Position numbers and translations under genes: made by a program. Below, piece after piece: positions 1 through 9,297 of a DNA stretch of 38,721 nucleotides (within the stretch, counting starts at the first letter, position 1; each line of letters begins with the position of its first letter). The notes under the pieces were generated by a model that was not told where the DNA came from, did no database searches, and saw nothing but the letters and a program-made list of their open reading frames with translations. The stretch comes from Anaerolineales bacterium (lineage in GTDB: Bacteria > Chloroflexota > Anaerolineae > Anaerolineales > DRMV01): NCBI GenBank assembly GCA_026996855.1, contig JALWJZ010000087.1, forward strand, positions 1-38,721, in the 5' to 3' direction.

Positions 1-124
1 CCCACCCCTGCAGAGCGCAGTACTTGGTAATCGCCGCGGTCAGCGTGGTCTTCCCGTGGTCGATGTGACCAATGGTGCCCACGTTCAGGTGGGGCTTGGT
101 CCGCTCAAACTTCGGCTTGCTCAT
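1..124 (-). CDS. tuf: Elongation factor Tu, N-terminal fragment (cut by window edge)
   Basis: Only the first 41 codons lie in the window. They read [20 protein letters not shown] and continue through the G1 loop GHVDHGKTT and the typical LTAAIT helix, which is diagnostic for the GTPase that brings aminoacyl-tRNA to the ribosome. The start ATG at 124 is preceded by a strong GGAGGT ribosome binding site at about 131-136. It is the last visible gene of the str operon, downstream of rpsL, rpsG, fusA and an inserted unknown gene. The 70-bp gap to that gene shows no terminator, so co-transcription is likely. Identification is certain; the rest of the protein lies outside the window. Confidence 0.97.
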   Translation of the reverse strand, partial: MSKPKFERTKPHLNVGTIGHIDHGKTTLTAAITKYCALQGW

Positions 125-194
125 GGTAACACCTCCGTAAATCGGTTCAAAGTTTAATTTCGTGATATAACGACCTCGTCGTCCGGTTCCTGCG

Positions 195-890
195 TTACGC
201 GGCTATTGGCGTATCCTCGGGCGGTGCAAAGGTCCATTCCAGGTGTCCATCACGAAGAATCAAGACCTGCTGTTTCCGGGCCTGCGCATGAGCCTCCGGG
301 GCCACAAAACGCCCTGCGACCAAAGGCCAAACCATGGCTTCAGGATGGATCTTTGCCCAAATACGCGCCCGCTCGAACGCCCGTTCCACGTCATGCAGGC
401 CCACGCCCTCGGAAACTTCCACCACCAAGTAAACGGGAATCTTCCGCCGGTAACGCGCCTGCACAATAGCATCGACCTGAAGGATTTGCGCCCGCTCTTT
501 CGGCGAGATGCGACCGGCCTCCTCGGCAGCGTCAATTTGTTGCATGATTTCAGCCATAGAAAGCACTTTCACTCGATAGAAGCCGTGCGGTCCCAAAAAG
601 GCCGGAGCCTTTTCCCGAAAATCCATTTCGCGAAGTCGTCCACGCACTTCGGCCATATCCTGCATCTGGTTGTAAGCCAAATCCACCAGCCGATCCACCT
701 TTTCAGCAAAGGCGTGTATCTCGCGTGCCAAAAGCCGCACTTCACCGGGAAGCGTAATCCATTCGCGAGTCAAGATACGCTGGCGCAAAGCCTCCAGCCA
801 TTCAGGGTGTTCATCCAGTAGGCGCAACAAATCCTGCAAATCCTGCACGTGCATGGTCATCTTCTCAATCTGGCTGGCTGGAAAGGCCAT
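195..890 (-). CDS. Unknown coiled-coil protein with degenerate PD-(D/E)XK-like C-terminal domain
   Basis: A protein of 231 residues that I cannot assign a function. The N-terminal half (about residues 1-90) is strongly helical and heptad-like ([20 protein letters not shown], then a segment with [12 protein letters not shown]), the look of a coiled coil. The C-terminal half has the pattern VDAIVQAR ... [11 protein letters not shown] followed by an RA-rich helix, resembling PD-(D/E)XK-nuclease-like proteins abundant in Chloroflexota and cyanobacteria. The expected E-x-K has become E-V-S, so catalysis is doubtful. I chose ATG 890 because GGAAGGAG sits just upstream. A longer frame opens at 926 and overlaps the fusA stop. 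The gene lies between fusA and tuf, an unusual place for a non-translation gene. It may be co-transcribed with the str operon. Confidence 0.7.
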   Translation of the reverse strand: MAFPASQIEKMTMHVQDLQDLLRLLDEHPEWLEALRQRILTREWITLPGEVRLLAREIHAFAEKVDRLVDLAYNQMQDMAEVRGRLREMDFREKAPAFLGPHGFYRVKVLSMAEIMQQIDAAEEAGRISPKERAQILQVDAIVQARYRRKIPVYLVVEVSEGVGLHDVERAFERARIWAKIHPEAMVWPLVAGRFVAPEAHAQARKQQVLILRDGHLEWTFAPPEDTPIAA

Positions 891-912
891 CGATGCTCCT
901 TCCAGCACCCGC

Positions 913-2994
913 TCACGCTCGTTCACCTTTGATGATGGCCTCGGCCACCTGCTCCGGCACGGGCTCGTAGTGATCGAATTCCATGGTGAAGGAAGCCCGG
1001 CCCTGGGTGGCCGAACGCAAAGCCGTGGCGTAGCCGAAAAGTTCCGACAGGGGCACCAAAGCCCGCACCGCGCGCACGTTTCCGGGACGAGGTTCCATAC
1101 CCAAAATCTGGGCCCGTCGCGCGGACAACTGCCCCAATACTTCGCCCAAAAACTCGTCGGGCACGGTGACTTCCACCTTCATGATGGGTTCCAGCAGCAC
1201 GGGCCTGCCTCGCTTCACCGCTTCTTTGAACGCAAGGGAACCGGCGATTTTGAAGGCCATTTCGCTGGAATCCACCTCGTGGTAGGAGCCGTCCACCAGG
1301 GTGACTTTCACATCCGTCACCGGGTAACCGGCGATGACGCCGGTATCCGCGGCCTCGCGAATGCCCTTTTCCACCGCGGGGATGAATTCCCGGGGGATGA
1401 CGCCGCCCACGATTTTGTCCTCGAAGATGATGCCGCTCCCCGGTTCCGCGGGTTCCACGTTGATGACCACGTGGCCGTACTGGCCACGGCCGCCCGTTTG
1501 CTTGATGAAGCGGCCTTCCACCTTCTCCACCGGCTGGGTGATGGTTTCCTTGTAGGCCACGCGCGGCTTACCCACCCGAGGATGCACGTTGAATTCCCGA
1601 CGCAGGCGGTCGATGAGGATTTCCAGGTGCAATTCGCCCATACCCTCGATCAAGGTCTGCCCTGTGCTCTCGTCGGTGCGCACCCGGAAGGTAGGGTCCT
1701 CTTCGGCCAGTTTTTGCAGGGCCTTGGCCAGTTTCTCCTGGTCCGCGGAGGTCTTGGGCTCGATGGCCACGCCAATGACCGGCTCGGGGAAGCGGATGGG
1801 TTCCAGCAGGATGGGGTGGGCTTCGTCGCACAGGGTATCGCCGGTGGTCACGCTCTTCATGCCCAGCACCGCGGCGATGTCACCGGCCCGCACTTCCTTG
1901 ATTTCCTCCCGCTTGTTGGCGTACATGCGGAGCAGGCGCCCCACCCGTTCCCGCTTTTCCTTGGTGGCGTTGTACACCATGGTGCCCTGGGTGAGCACGC
2001 CGGAATACACCCGAATGTAGGCCAGCCGGCCCACGTAAGGGTCGGTGACGATTTTGAAGGCCAGGGCGCACAGAGGTGCGTCGTCGCTGGCCGGGCGCTC
2101 TTCGATTTCGCCCGTCTTGGGGTTCTCCCCTTTCACCGGGGGAATGTCCACCGGCGAGGGCAGGTAATCAATCACGCCGTCCAGAAGGGGCTGAATACCC
2201 TTGTTGCGCAAGGCACTCCCGCAAAACACAGGCTGGGCCTTGCCTTCGATGGTCGCCCGCCGCAACGCCCCTTTGAGTTCTTCGGGGGCAACCTCTTCCC
2301 CTTCCAGGTATTTCATCATGATTTCGTCGTCGAACTCGGCAATTTGTTCGATCATCTGCTCCCGCGCGGCTTCGGCGGCTTCTTCCAGTTCCGGAGGAAT
2401 GGGTTCTTCCACGGGCTGCTTTCCCAAATCGTCCACCCAGGTGATGGCTTTCATCTCGATGAGGTCCACCACCCCGCGGAAGGTGGACTCTTCCCCAATG
2501 GGCAATTGCACGGGCACCGGGTTGGCGCCCAGGCGTTCCCGGATGCTTTCCACCGAACGCTCGAAGGAGGCGCCCACTTTGTCCATTTTGTTGATGAAGC
2601 AAATGCGGGGCACGCCGTACTCGTCGGCCTGGCGCCACACGGTTTCGCTTTGCGGCTCCACGCCTTGCGACGCGTCGAAGACCACGATGCCGCCGTCCAG
2701 CACCCGCAGGGAGCGCTGCACTTCCGCGGTGAAATCGATGTGGCCGGGGGTATCGATGATATTGATTTGATACCCCTTCCACTCCGCGGACACCGACGCG
2801 GCCACGATGGTGATGCCCCGCTCCCGCTCCTGTTCCATGTAATCCGTGGTGGCCGTACCTTCGTGCACCTCACCCAGTTTGTGGGTACGGCCGGTGTAGA
2901 ACAGGATGCGTTCGGTGGTCGTGGTTTTGCCCGCGTCGATGTGGGCGATGATGCCGATATTGCGGTACTTCTCGATGGGATACTTCCTGGGCAT
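913..2994 (-). CDS. fusA: Elongation factor G
   Basis: Ribosomal translocase GTPase of 693 residues, the usual length. It starts [20 protein letters not shown]. The G1 motif AHIDAGKT lies at about residues 17-24, DTPGHIDF is the G3 motif and NKMDKVGA the G4 motif. The domain IV and V segments (GRGQYGHVV, and near the C-terminus FGYATALRS and GRASFTMEF) are intact. The frame is open to a GTG at 3018, but ATG 2994 matches the family N-terminus and has GAGAAGG upstream. It follows rpsG in the str operon after about 140 bp that contains a hairpin terminator, so its expression may be set apart from the two ribosomal protein genes. It ends 22 bp inside the downstream unknown gene. Confidence 0.97.
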   Translation of the reverse strand: MPRKYPIEKYRNIGIIAHIDAGKTTTTERILFYTGRTHKLGEVHEGTATTDYMEQERERGITIVAASVSAEWKGYQINIIDTPGHIDFTAEVQRSLRVLDGGIVVFDASQGVEPQSETVWRQADEYGVPRICFINKMDKVGASFERSVESIRERLGANPVPVQLPIGEESTFRGVVDLIEMKAITWVDDLGKQPVEEPIPPELEEAAEAAREQMIEQIAEFDDEIMMKYLEGEEVAPEELKGALRRATIEGKAQPVFCGSALRNKGIQPLLDGVIDYLPSPVDIPPVKGENPKTGEIEERPASDDAPLCALAFKIVTDPYVGRLAYIRVYSGVLTQGTMVYNATKEKRERVGRLLRMYANKREEIKEVRAGDIAAVLGMKSVTTGDTLCDEAHPILLEPIRFPEPVIGVAIEPKTSADQEKLAKALQKLAEEDPTFRVRTDESTGQTLIEGMGELHLEILIDRLRREFNVHPRVGKPRVAYKETITQPVEKVEGRFIKQTGGRGQYGHVVINVEPAEPGSGIIFEDKIVGGVIPREFIPAVEKGIREAADTGVIAGYPVTDVKVTLVDGSYHEVDSSEMAFKIAGSLAFKEAVKRGRPVLLEPIMKVEVTVPDEFLGEVLGQLSARRAQILGMEPRPGNVRAVRALVPLSELFGYATALRSATQGRASFTMEFDHYEPVPEQVAEAIIKGERA

Positions 2995-3091
2995 GGCTAC
3001 CTTCTCAAAAAACGTCACGAAATCTCATCCATAACCCAACAAGGCTTCAAGCGAACGATGCAACATGGACGCTCACGCCCGCACAAGACAC

Positions 3092-3123
3092 AAAAAAGCG
3101 ACGCGCTGCGCGCGCCGCTTTTT
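3092..3123 (-). terminator. Hairpin terminator/attenuator inside the str operon
   Basis: Read on the minus strand, a 13-bp stem (AAAAGCGGCGCGC with GCGCGTCGCTTTT, one G-U wobble) has a 3-nt loop and runs into a T-rich tract of six T. It lies between the rpsG stop (3138) and the fusA start (2994). On the plus strand the wobble becomes an A-C mismatch, so the structure fits the minus-strand transcript better. It would partly terminate or process the mRNA between the ribosomal protein genes and the elongation factors. Confidence 0.7.
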
Positions 3124-3137
3124 CGGAGCGGGCCGCG

Positions 3138-3608
3138 TCAGAACCTGAGGTGGGCGAAGGCCCGGTTGGCCTCGGCCATGCGGTGGGTTTCCTCTCGCTT
3201 GCGCACGGCCGCGCCCTGCCCGCGAGCCGCATCCAGCAATTCCGCGGCCAACTTTTCCGCGAAACTCTTGCCCTGACGCGCGCGAGCGGCATGAATGATC
3301 CAGCGGCAGGCCAGCGCAAACTGGCGATGCGGCGGTACTTCCATAGGAATCTGGTACGTAGCGCCGCCCACCCGCCGCGGTCGCACTTCCATGATGGGGG
3401 AAGCGTTGCGAATGGCCTTTTCGAACACCTTGATGGGGTCCTGCCCGGTCTTCTCCGCGATGATGTCGAAGGCCTTGTAGACCTGCTTCGCGGCCACGCT
3501 CTTCTTGCCGCCCCGCATCACGCGGTTGATGAACGATTGCACGTCCACCCGGCCATACTTGGGGTCTGGGGGAATCTGCCGTCGCTCAGGACGATAACGC
3601 CGTGGCAT
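3138..3608 (-). CDS. rpsG: 30S ribosomal protein S7
   Basis: A protein of 156 residues, the family length, starting MPRRYRPERRQIPPDPKYG. The S7 signature D(V)QSFINRVMRGGKKSVA is followed by the conserved central block with EVRPRRVGG and the C-terminal RKREETHRMAEANRAFAHLR. It binds the 3' major domain of 16S rRNA and nucleates assembly of the 30S head. In E. coli it is the feedback repressor of this operon; nothing here shows whether that holds. It is second in the operon, 45 bp after rpsL. An AGGAGGAC ribosome binding site precedes ATG 3608. Confidence 0.98.
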   Translation of the reverse strand: MPRRYRPERRQIPPDPKYGRVDVQSFINRVMRGGKKSVAAKQVYKAFDIIAEKTGQDPIKVFEKAIRNASPIMEVRPRRVGGATYQIPMEVPPHRQFALACRWIIHAARARQGKSFAEKLAAELLDAARGQGAAVRKREETHRMAEANRAFAHLRF

Positions 3609-3653
3609 GCCTGTGTCCTCCTGTGGTCAAGCCGCTTGAGGTGTCTGCACACC

Positions 3654-4070
3654 CTATTTGGGCTTCCGGGCACCGTACTTGGAGCGGGCCTGGCGCCGGG
3701 CTTCCACACCGGCCGCGTCCAGCGCGCCCCGCACGATTTTGTAGCGCACACCCGGCAGGTCCTTCACACGGCCACCCCGCACCAGCACCACCGAGTGCTC
3801 CTGCAAGTTGTGGCCTTCGCCGGGAATGTACGCGGTCACTTCCATGCCGTTGGTCAACCGCACGCGGGCAATCTTCCGCAACGCGGAGTTGGGCTTCTTG
3901 GGGGTCATGGTGCGGACCACCAGACACACGCCCCGCTTCTGCGGGCAGCCCTTGGGCAACCGGACCCGCTTCCCTTTCAGGGAGTTGTACGTATACAGCA
4001 AAGCCGGCGCCTTGGGTTTGTCCTTCTTCGGTTTTCGCCCCTTGCGCACCAGTTGATTGATGGTCGGCAC
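3654..4070 (-). CDS. rpsL: 30S ribosomal protein S12
   Basis: Decoding-centre ribosomal protein of 138 residues, with a GTG start giving (V/M)[12 protein letters not shown]. The start is fixed by a GCAGGAGG site six bases upstream; an in-frame extension to 4109 has no family similarity. The conserved blocks [15 protein letters not shown] and [20 protein letters not shown] are complete. These include the lysines (in [11 protein letters not shown] and [11 protein letters not shown]) where streptomycin resistance changes arise, and they appear wild type. It is the first gene of the str operon, about 150 bp downstream of a very good promoter. Confidence 0.98.
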   Translation of the reverse strand: MPTINQLVRKGRKPKKDKPKAPALLYTYNSLKGKRVRLPKGCPQKRGVCLVVRTMTPKKPNSALRKIARVRLTNGMEVTAYIPGEGHNLQEHSVVLVRGGRVKDLPGVRYKIVRGALDAAGVEARRQARSKYGARKPK

Positions 4071-4213
4071 GGCTTTCCTCCTGCAACCAGGAAATCTTCG
4101 ACAAAACACTCAGACAAAATCGTTTACAGACAAAAAGAACCGTTACCGCTTTTTCTCCCGCGGCAACTCGATTCGCCTTCTGTTTCTTTATCGCCCGCAA
4201 TCAGGCGTCCCTC

Positions 4214-4241
4214 ATTGTAGCACAAGGGGTAAGGGTGTCAA
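4214..4241 (-). promoter_or_regulatory. Sigma-70 type promoter of the str operon
   Basis: On the minus strand TTGACA (4241-4236) and TACAAT (4219-4214) are separated by 16 bp. This is a perfect -35 and a near-perfect -10, in the right place and direction for rpsL. The same pair with the same spacing occurs in front of tRNA-Gln at 20531-20558, which strengthens the call. Confidence 0.88.
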
Positions 4242-4301
4242 GCAAAATTTTCCCTTTCCGGCGGGCAAAGAGGCGCCATCGGTCGGGCCGGTGTTGCCGC
4301 A

Positions 4302-5600
4302 TCAAGGGCGCACCACAGGCACCATCACCCAGTCCCGGCCCTCGTGCATCAGCCGCAGGGCCGGACCTGCGGTGGCCGGGTACCACCCGGACATATGAAC
4401 AGACCCCACGCGCACCACCAGGGGCGGCGCCAGAGCCGCTTCCCAGCCGTGCTCCGTCCAGCGGTAAGTGCGGCCCAGGCCCACCTTTTCGGCCCAATGC
4501 CACGGATTCGGCCGGTTGAGGAACCAGCCCCATGCCCGCCATTGCTCCGGCACCAACGGCGTGCCGTCGGAGGCCGTGTTCACCGCCCAAAGTTCGTCGC
4601 CCGAAGCACGGTGAAAGCAATACAGCAGGAAGCGGCCGTGCCGGGTCGGCGGAGCCACCACCTCCCACGCATCCCCCTCGACCCGATGCCGGGCCAGATA
4701 AGCGAAGTGAGGCGGGCCCTCCTCGGTGCGCACCCACCAGGTCAGGGAAACCCAAAGGGCATCGCCGCAAGGTCGGGCCCAAAAGAAGCCGTCGTGGTCT
4801 TCAAAAAAGAGACGCGGGCCGACCTGGCCGAAGTAGGCCTGCACCTGTTCGGGGATGCCTTCCGCGGGGAAGGGGGGCAGCGCCTGCCATGCCCCCTCCC
4901 GCCACCAGTGCAACCGGCCCCCCTGGGCCACCACACCCGGACCCAGCAATTTGGCCGGTCCCTCTTCCGGCAAGGGCAATTCTTCCACGTCGCCCAATTG
5001 TTCCCACACCCAGGGGCGAAAATGCACCGTTTCCGCGGTCTTCACGAACAACCCACGCGCGTCGGCATGGGCAACGCGCACCTCGGATTCGCCGTCTTCG
5101 CCGGCGAGATAACGCCTGCCCAGGGCGTCGAATACGTAAAACGCGTTCCATTCATGGGGAAACTCCTGAAGGGACCACGGCGATGGGCCTTCCACGATTT
5201 CAAAGGAAACGGAATGCTCCACGGTGCGCCCGCCCGCACGGGCTTCCAGGCGCAGGGTGTGGGTGCCCGGCGACAGGTTTTTCAGGAAAGCCACATTGGG
5301 CCTGGGTTCCCGGGCCGTGCTCTCCACCACTTTCTGGCCGTCCAGGTACAACGTGTAATCCGGCGTTTCCTGGTTCGGCCCACTCTCGCTGAGGACGGTC
5401 TGGCGGGGTTGGTACTCGGCCTGCCAGTGAACCACCACCGTATCCGAAGCCATGCGCAGGCCGTGGGCCGGAAAGGTGATGCCCGCAAACAAAAACGCGG
5501 GCACGGTGCAAACAAAGCACAGACAACACATCAGAAGAATGCCTGTAAGGCCACCGTCCATGAACACCATCCGAAACAAAGGGTGCCGCGTTCCGCTCAT
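4302..5600 (-). CDS. Unknown membrane-anchored exported protein with an Ig-like N-terminal domain
   Basis: A protein of 432 residues from ATG 5600, chosen because GGAGGCGAAG stands directly upstream; the open frame continues to 5888 through a repeat element and is not protein-like there. Residues about 15-42 form one hydrophobic segment (GILLMCCLCFVCTVPAFLFA), a signal anchor. About 55-135 looks like a beta-sandwich with the phrase LKNLSPGTHTLRLEARAGG, typical of Ig/Fn3-like modules. The remaining 300 residues are rich in Trp, Gly and short hydrophobic strands, perhaps a beta-propeller, with no catalytic motif I recognise. It is convergent to nothing and ends about 60 bp before the str promoter. 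Function unknown; a cell-surface role is inferred. Confidence 0.75.
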   Translation of the reverse strand: MSGTRHPLFRMVFMDGGLTGILLMCCLCFVCTVPAFLFAGITFPAHGLRMASDTVVVHWQAEYQPRQTVLSESGPNQETPDYTLYLDGQKVVESTAREPRPNVAFLKNLSPGTHTLRLEARAGGRTVEHSVSFEIVEGPSPWSLQEFPHEWNAFYVFDALGRRYLAGEDGESEVRVAHADARGLFVKTAETVHFRPWVWEQLGDVEELPLPEEGPAKLLGPGVVAQGGRLHWWREGAWQALPPFPAEGIPEQVQAYFGQVGPRLFFEDHDGFFWARPCGDALWVSLTWWVRTEEGPPHFAYLARHRVEGDAWEVVAPPTRHGRFLLYCFHRASGDELWAVNTASDGTPLVPEQWRAWGWFLNRPNPWHWAEKVGLGRTYRWTEHGWEAALAPPLVVRVGSVHMSGWYPATAGPALRLMHEGRDWVMVPVVRP

Positions 5601-5694
5601 CTTCGCCTCCCCTCCTTCCTTTTCGCGAGGCAACGCCTCCGACGGTACGCGTTTTTCAGATAACAACAGCATCAGGAGCCATTGCATTTTTTCA

Positions 5695-5770
5695 CGGAGG
5701 CACAGAGAACACAGAGCAGATTTCATCAGCGGATACTCCGCGTTCTCCGTGGCCCTGTGTGAGCACAGGG
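5695..5770. repeat. Inverted pair of CACAGAG/CACGGAG repeat units
   Basis: The plus strand carries CACGGAGGCACAGAGAAC followed by ACAGAG, and some 40 bp later the reverse complement of a second unit (CACAGGGCCACGGAGAAC, then GCGGAG). The two can fold into a long imperfect hairpin. A closely similar unit, continuing into GGAGTAT, occurs at 14166-14200. Short CACGGAG-type repeats are a known kind of dispersed intergenic repeat in many environmental bacteria. The 259-bp gap here contains nothing else I can name. Confidence 0.6.
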
Positions 5771-5859
5771 CAGGACATGAACAACGCCTGACCAGCGGGT
5801 TCACTTTTTTGTACGAGGATGAAAGGCGCAGGTCGCGAAGCCCGCGACCTGGGTCGTTT

Positions 5860-8800
5860 CTATTCAAAAAGGGAAAGTTGTCGGGCACGAGGCCGGCGTT
5901 TGGCGGGCGGTGTGGGCCGACGCTCCCGCCGAAGTTGCGGAGGAAGGGCCTCCAGGAAAGGCGAAGGACGCCCCGCGCCCTCTTTTCCGAACAGGCGACG
6001 CTTGCGGGACCAGGTCACAATGACCCGATCCTGGCCGCGGGTGAGGCCCACGTAGAACAAGCGGCGCTCTTCGGCTTCGTCGGTTTCCTCCCCCGGACGG
6101 CGATAGGGCAGAATGCCGTCTTCGCACGCGGGGAGAAAGACCACGGGGAACTCCAGACCCTTGGCCGCGTGCAGGGTGAGGATGTGCACCCGCTCCGCGC
6201 GTGGGTCCAGGAAATCGTGTTCCCGGGCCAGGTGCAGGGCGGTGAGCCACTCGGCCCAGGCGCGACCTCGGCTTTCGCGCGCGGCGTAGCGGAACGCATC
6301 CCAATCTTCCGCCGCGGGCAGCAGGTCTTCGTGTTTGGGGAAGGCGCTCACGGTGGCTTCCCAGGGTTCCCGCAGGGCGCCAATCCAGGCGGGGTCCACC
6401 CGCGCCGGCGGCGGGGGAAGGCGCTGCCACAACCGGGCCAGGGCGGGCAAAGGCTCCGGGCCTTCCACCTCGCCTTGCGCGAGCGCGGCCCAGGGGTCCT
6501 CCATCCGGGCCAGGGTTTGGGACCAGGCCCGGGCCTGCGCTTCGTCCAGGTGCAATGCGGTGAGCAGGGTCTCCCAGGTTGCGGGCAGGTGGGGCGACCA
6601 GCGGCTTTGCAGAAAGGCCAGCAGCGCGCCCACACCGGGCCGCTCGGCCCAGGGGCGGTCGGTGTACACCAGGTAGGGAATGCCGGCACGGCGCAGGGCC
6701 TCTTCGATGGGGGGAAGCAAGGCCCGCATGCGCACCAGGATGGCGATTTCCCCGAAAACCCGACGCCCGACTTCGGTCTCCTGCACCCGGCCGGAATCCA
6801 GGGAGAAGTAACTGGTGCCGCCCACCAGAGCCTCGATGGTGTGGGCCAGGGTTTCGGCTTCGGCCCGGTCGGTGGGGGTCTCCCACACGTCGATGGCATC
6901 CGGGCCGCTACGGGTGGGCTCCAGGGGCGGCTCCGCGGGCAGCAGGGCCTGGGCCGCGCGCACAATGCCCGGCGCGGAGCGGTAATTGCGGGTCAGGTGC
7001 ACCACCTGCGCCCGGGGAAAGTCCTCCCGAAAGCGCAGGAAGTAGCGGGGGCTGGCGCCGCGGAAGCCGTAAATGGCCTGGCGGGGGTCACCGATGGCCG
7101 TCAGGCCCCGGCCCTCATCGCGGGCCAGCAGGCGAAGCAGGCGGTACTGCACCTCGTTCAGGTCCTGGTATTCGTCCACGCCGATGACCCGAAAACGAGC
7201 CCGAACCTGCTCGCACCATTGGGGATGGGCCTCCAGCAGGAGCAGCGGACGCAGAAGCAAATCGCCGTAGTCCAGCGCGCCCGCTTCGTCCAGGGCCTGC
7301 TGGTAGGCCCGGTAGGCCACCACCCATTCCTGGTGGGGGTGGCGGGCTGCGGCGGCCTGGGGGTCCAGGGCCTGGGCTTTGGCCCACCGGATGCGCTCCC
7401 ACCAGGCGCCGCGGGTACGGGCCGGGACCTTGGGGAACAGGCGGTGGAACAGGCGCCGGGCCTCGGCTTCGGGGAGCACGCGCGGCTCCGCCGCGTCCGG
7501 GCCGTTGGTGCGGCTCCATTCCCGCAGCAGGGCCAGGCCCAGGCTGTGGAAGGTGTGCACGGCCACGGCCTCGGCCACCTCCGGCCCCAACCAGGCCCGC
7601 AAGCGCCGGCGCATTTCTTCCGCGGCCCGGTTGGTAAAGGTGACGGCCAGCACGGCCCGAGGCGGTACGTTTCCGGCCAGCACCGCATGGGCCAAACGGG
7701 CGGTCAGGGTGCGGGTTTTGCCGGTGCCCGGCCCGGCCACGATGAGCAAGGGGGTTTCCAGGGGGGCTTCCACGGCCGCGCGCTGGTCCGGGTCCAGGCT
7801 GTGGAGCAACCGCGCCAGCGCGGCCCCGGGACCCCCTGGGGCGGCAGGACCCGCGTCGCCCTGGGGAACCGACGCGGAGGGCGGTGCCTGGGGAGCGTAG
7901 GCCCCCGCGCGCTCTTGCAGGCCAGGCGCGAGGTCGGGCCGGGGCTTTTCCCCAGAGGATGAAAGCGCGGACCGAGGCGGGGCAGGTGCGGGTGACGCCG
8001 CCGGGGGCACGGCGAACAGGGTGCCCTGACCGGGCGAAACGGCCAGACCCGGCGGGAAGACCCGGATGACGCCGTACTGGCCGTCGAAACCGGGTTGCAC
8101 TTCGACCTGGCCCCGACGCATACGCGCGATGCCTTCGGCCAGGGTGGGACCGGCCACCGCGGTAATTTCCTCCAGAGGGGCGAAAAGGAGGATGTGGATT
8201 TCCGGCCCCAGGCGGCGGAGCAGGTCCTGGTACGCCCGGCGCACCCGTTTGCTGTTCGCACCCACGCCGTAAAGTTCGCCCAGGACTTCGGGCAGGGGGA
8301 CCAGTCGGTAGAAGGGCAGGGCGTTGGGTTTGGGCACGCCTTCGGGGCGGTCGGCCAGTTCCTCCACCCGGTGCAGCACGCCCACGGTCACGGGGTTGCC
8401 GCACACGGGGCAGCGGCCCTGGTGCTGGCGGGTTTCCACGGGATGCCAGCACACACCGCACTTGCGGTGGCCGTCGTAGTGGTATTTGCCTTCTTCGGGG
8501 AAGAATTCGATGGTGCCCAGGAAACGCTGCGGGTCGCCCTCGCGGATGGCCGCGAACAGGGCGGAATAACTCAAGGAGATGTCCAGCAGGTTGGCCTCGC
8601 GGCCCAGTTTGGCCGGGGAATGGGCGTCGGAGTTGGAAACCAGGGTATAGCGGTCCAGGGCCGATACGCGCCAGTTCATGGGCGGGTCGGAGGAAAGTCC
8701 GGTCTCCAGTGCGAAGATGTGGGGGGTGAGGTCCTCGAAGCATTCTTCCACGCTGTCGAAACCGGATTTGGAACCCAGCAGCGCGAACCAGGGGGTCCAG

Positions 8801-9294
8801 ATGTGGGCCGGGATGAGCACGCTGCGCTGGTCCACTTCCAGGAGGATTTCCAGGAGGTCGCGCGAGTCCAGGCCCAGGATGGGGCGTCCGTCGGATTCGA
8901 TGTTGCCGATGCGGCTCAGGCGGGCCTGGAAGGCCTCCACGGCCTCCAGAGTGGGGAGGAAGACCACGTGGTGGATTTTGCGCACCCGGCCGCCTTTTTT
9001 GTAGATGGTGCTGATTTCACCCCCCAGGACGAAACGCACCACCCCGCGGCAGGAGGGGGGCACCCGTTGCTGCACTTCCCGTTCGTACTCGGGCTTGAGG
9101 CGGAAGAGGCCCTCTTCCGCGGGTTCCAGATGCTCCTTGATTTCCGCCAGCCAGCCGGGGTGGGCGATGTCGCCGGTACCCACCAGATGCACCCCTTTGA
9201 GTTGGGCCCAATAGGCCAGTTGGGGCAGGGTGAGGTCCTTGCTGGTGGCCCGGGAGAAGTGGGAATGGATGTGCAGATCCGCGACCAGGGGCAT
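5860..9294 (-). CDS. Endonuclease Q (PHP domain) fused to UvrD-type helicase, with C-terminal clamp motif
   Basis: One continuous frame of 1144 residues. Residues 1-400 are an endonuclease Q-type PHP domain: metal ligands in DLHIHSHFSR (6-15), GTGD (39-42), GGE (91-93), PAH (161-163) and SNSDAH (220-225), then a four-Cys zinc ribbon (C279, C282, C295, C298). EndoQ nicks DNA 5' of uracil, hypoxanthine and abasic sites. After a Pro/Ala linker (about 425-490) comes a superfamily 1 helicase: Walker A AGPGTGKT (520-527), DEYQD (707-711), GDPRQAIYGFRG (735-746), LTRNYRS, a motif V in LTLHAAKGLEFPVVF and LFYVGLTRGQDR. It ends QLSLFE, a textbook beta-sliding-clamp motif. It starts 3 bp after the restriction enzyme stop and is the last gene of that cluster. 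I infer replication-linked repair of deaminated bases. Confidence 0.93.
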   Translation of the reverse strand: MPLVADLHIHSHFSRATSKDLTLPQLAYWAQLKGVHLVGTGDIAHPGWLAEIKEHLEPAEEGLFRLKPEYEREVQQRVPPSCRGVVRFVLGGEISTIYKKGGRVRKIHHVVFLPTLEAVEAFQARLSRIGNIESDGRPILGLDSRDLLEILLEVDQRSVLIPAHIWTPWFALLGSKSGFDSVEECFEDLTPHIFALETGLSSDPPMNWRVSALDRYTLVSNSDAHSPAKLGREANLLDISLSYSALFAAIREGDPQRFLGTIEFFPEEGKYHYDGHRKCGVCWHPVETRQHQGRCPVCGNPVTVGVLHRVEELADRPEGVPKPNALPFYRLVPLPEVLGELYGVGANSKRVRRAYQDLLRRLGPEIHILLFAPLEEITAVAGPTLAEGIARMRRGQVEVQPGFDGQYGVIRVFPPGLAVSPGQGTLFAVPPAASPAPAPPRSALSSSGEKPRPDLAPGLQERAGAYAPQAPPSASVPQGDAGPAAPGGPGAALARLLHSLDPDQRAAVEAPLETPLLIVAGPGTGKTRTLTARLAHAVLAGNVPPRAVLAVTFTNRAAEEMRRRLRAWLGPEVAEAVAVHTFHSLGLALLREWSRTNGPDAAEPRVLPEAEARRLFHRLFPKVPARTRGAWWERIRWAKAQALDPQAAAARHPHQEWVVAYRAYQQALDEAGALDYGDLLLRPLLLLEAHPQWCEQVRARFRVIGVDEYQDLNEVQYRLLRLLARDEGRGLTAIGDPRQAIYGFRGASPRYFLRFREDFPRAQVVHLTRNYRSAPGIVRAAQALLPAEPPLEPTRSGPDAIDVWETPTDRAEAETLAHTIEALVGGTSYFSLDSGRVQETEVGRRVFGEIAILVRMRALLPPIEEALRRAGIPYLVYTDRPWAERPGVGALLAFLQSRWSPHLPATWETLLTALHLDEAQARAWSQTLARMEDPWAALAQGEVEGPEPLPALARLWQRLPPPPARVDPAWIGALREPWEATVSAFPKHEDLLPAAEDWDAFRYAARESRGRAWAEWLTALHLAREHDFLDPRAERVHILTLHAAKGLEFPVVFLPACEDGILPYRRPGEETDEAEERRLFYVGLTRGQDRVIVTWSRKRRLFGKEGAGRPSPFLEALPPQLRRERRPTPPAKRRPRARQLSLFE

Positions 9295-9297
9295 GGG

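Noticed and set aside
853-3276. Long plus-strand open frame of 807 codons opposite fusA
   Set aside because: It is the antisense shadow of fusA caused by GC-rich third positions; its translation is His/Gly/Phe-rich and resembles no protein family.
5601-5888. N-terminal extension of the membrane-anchored protein to 5888
   Set aside because: The extension runs through the CACGGAG repeat pair and even into the helicase gene end; the ribosome binding site before ATG 5600 gives the real start.
5452-7962. Plus-strand open frame of 836 codons opposite the EndoQ-helicase gene
   Set aside because: Low-complexity Gly/Gln/Pro translation, no ribosome binding site, fully antisense to a gene with intact catalytic motifs.
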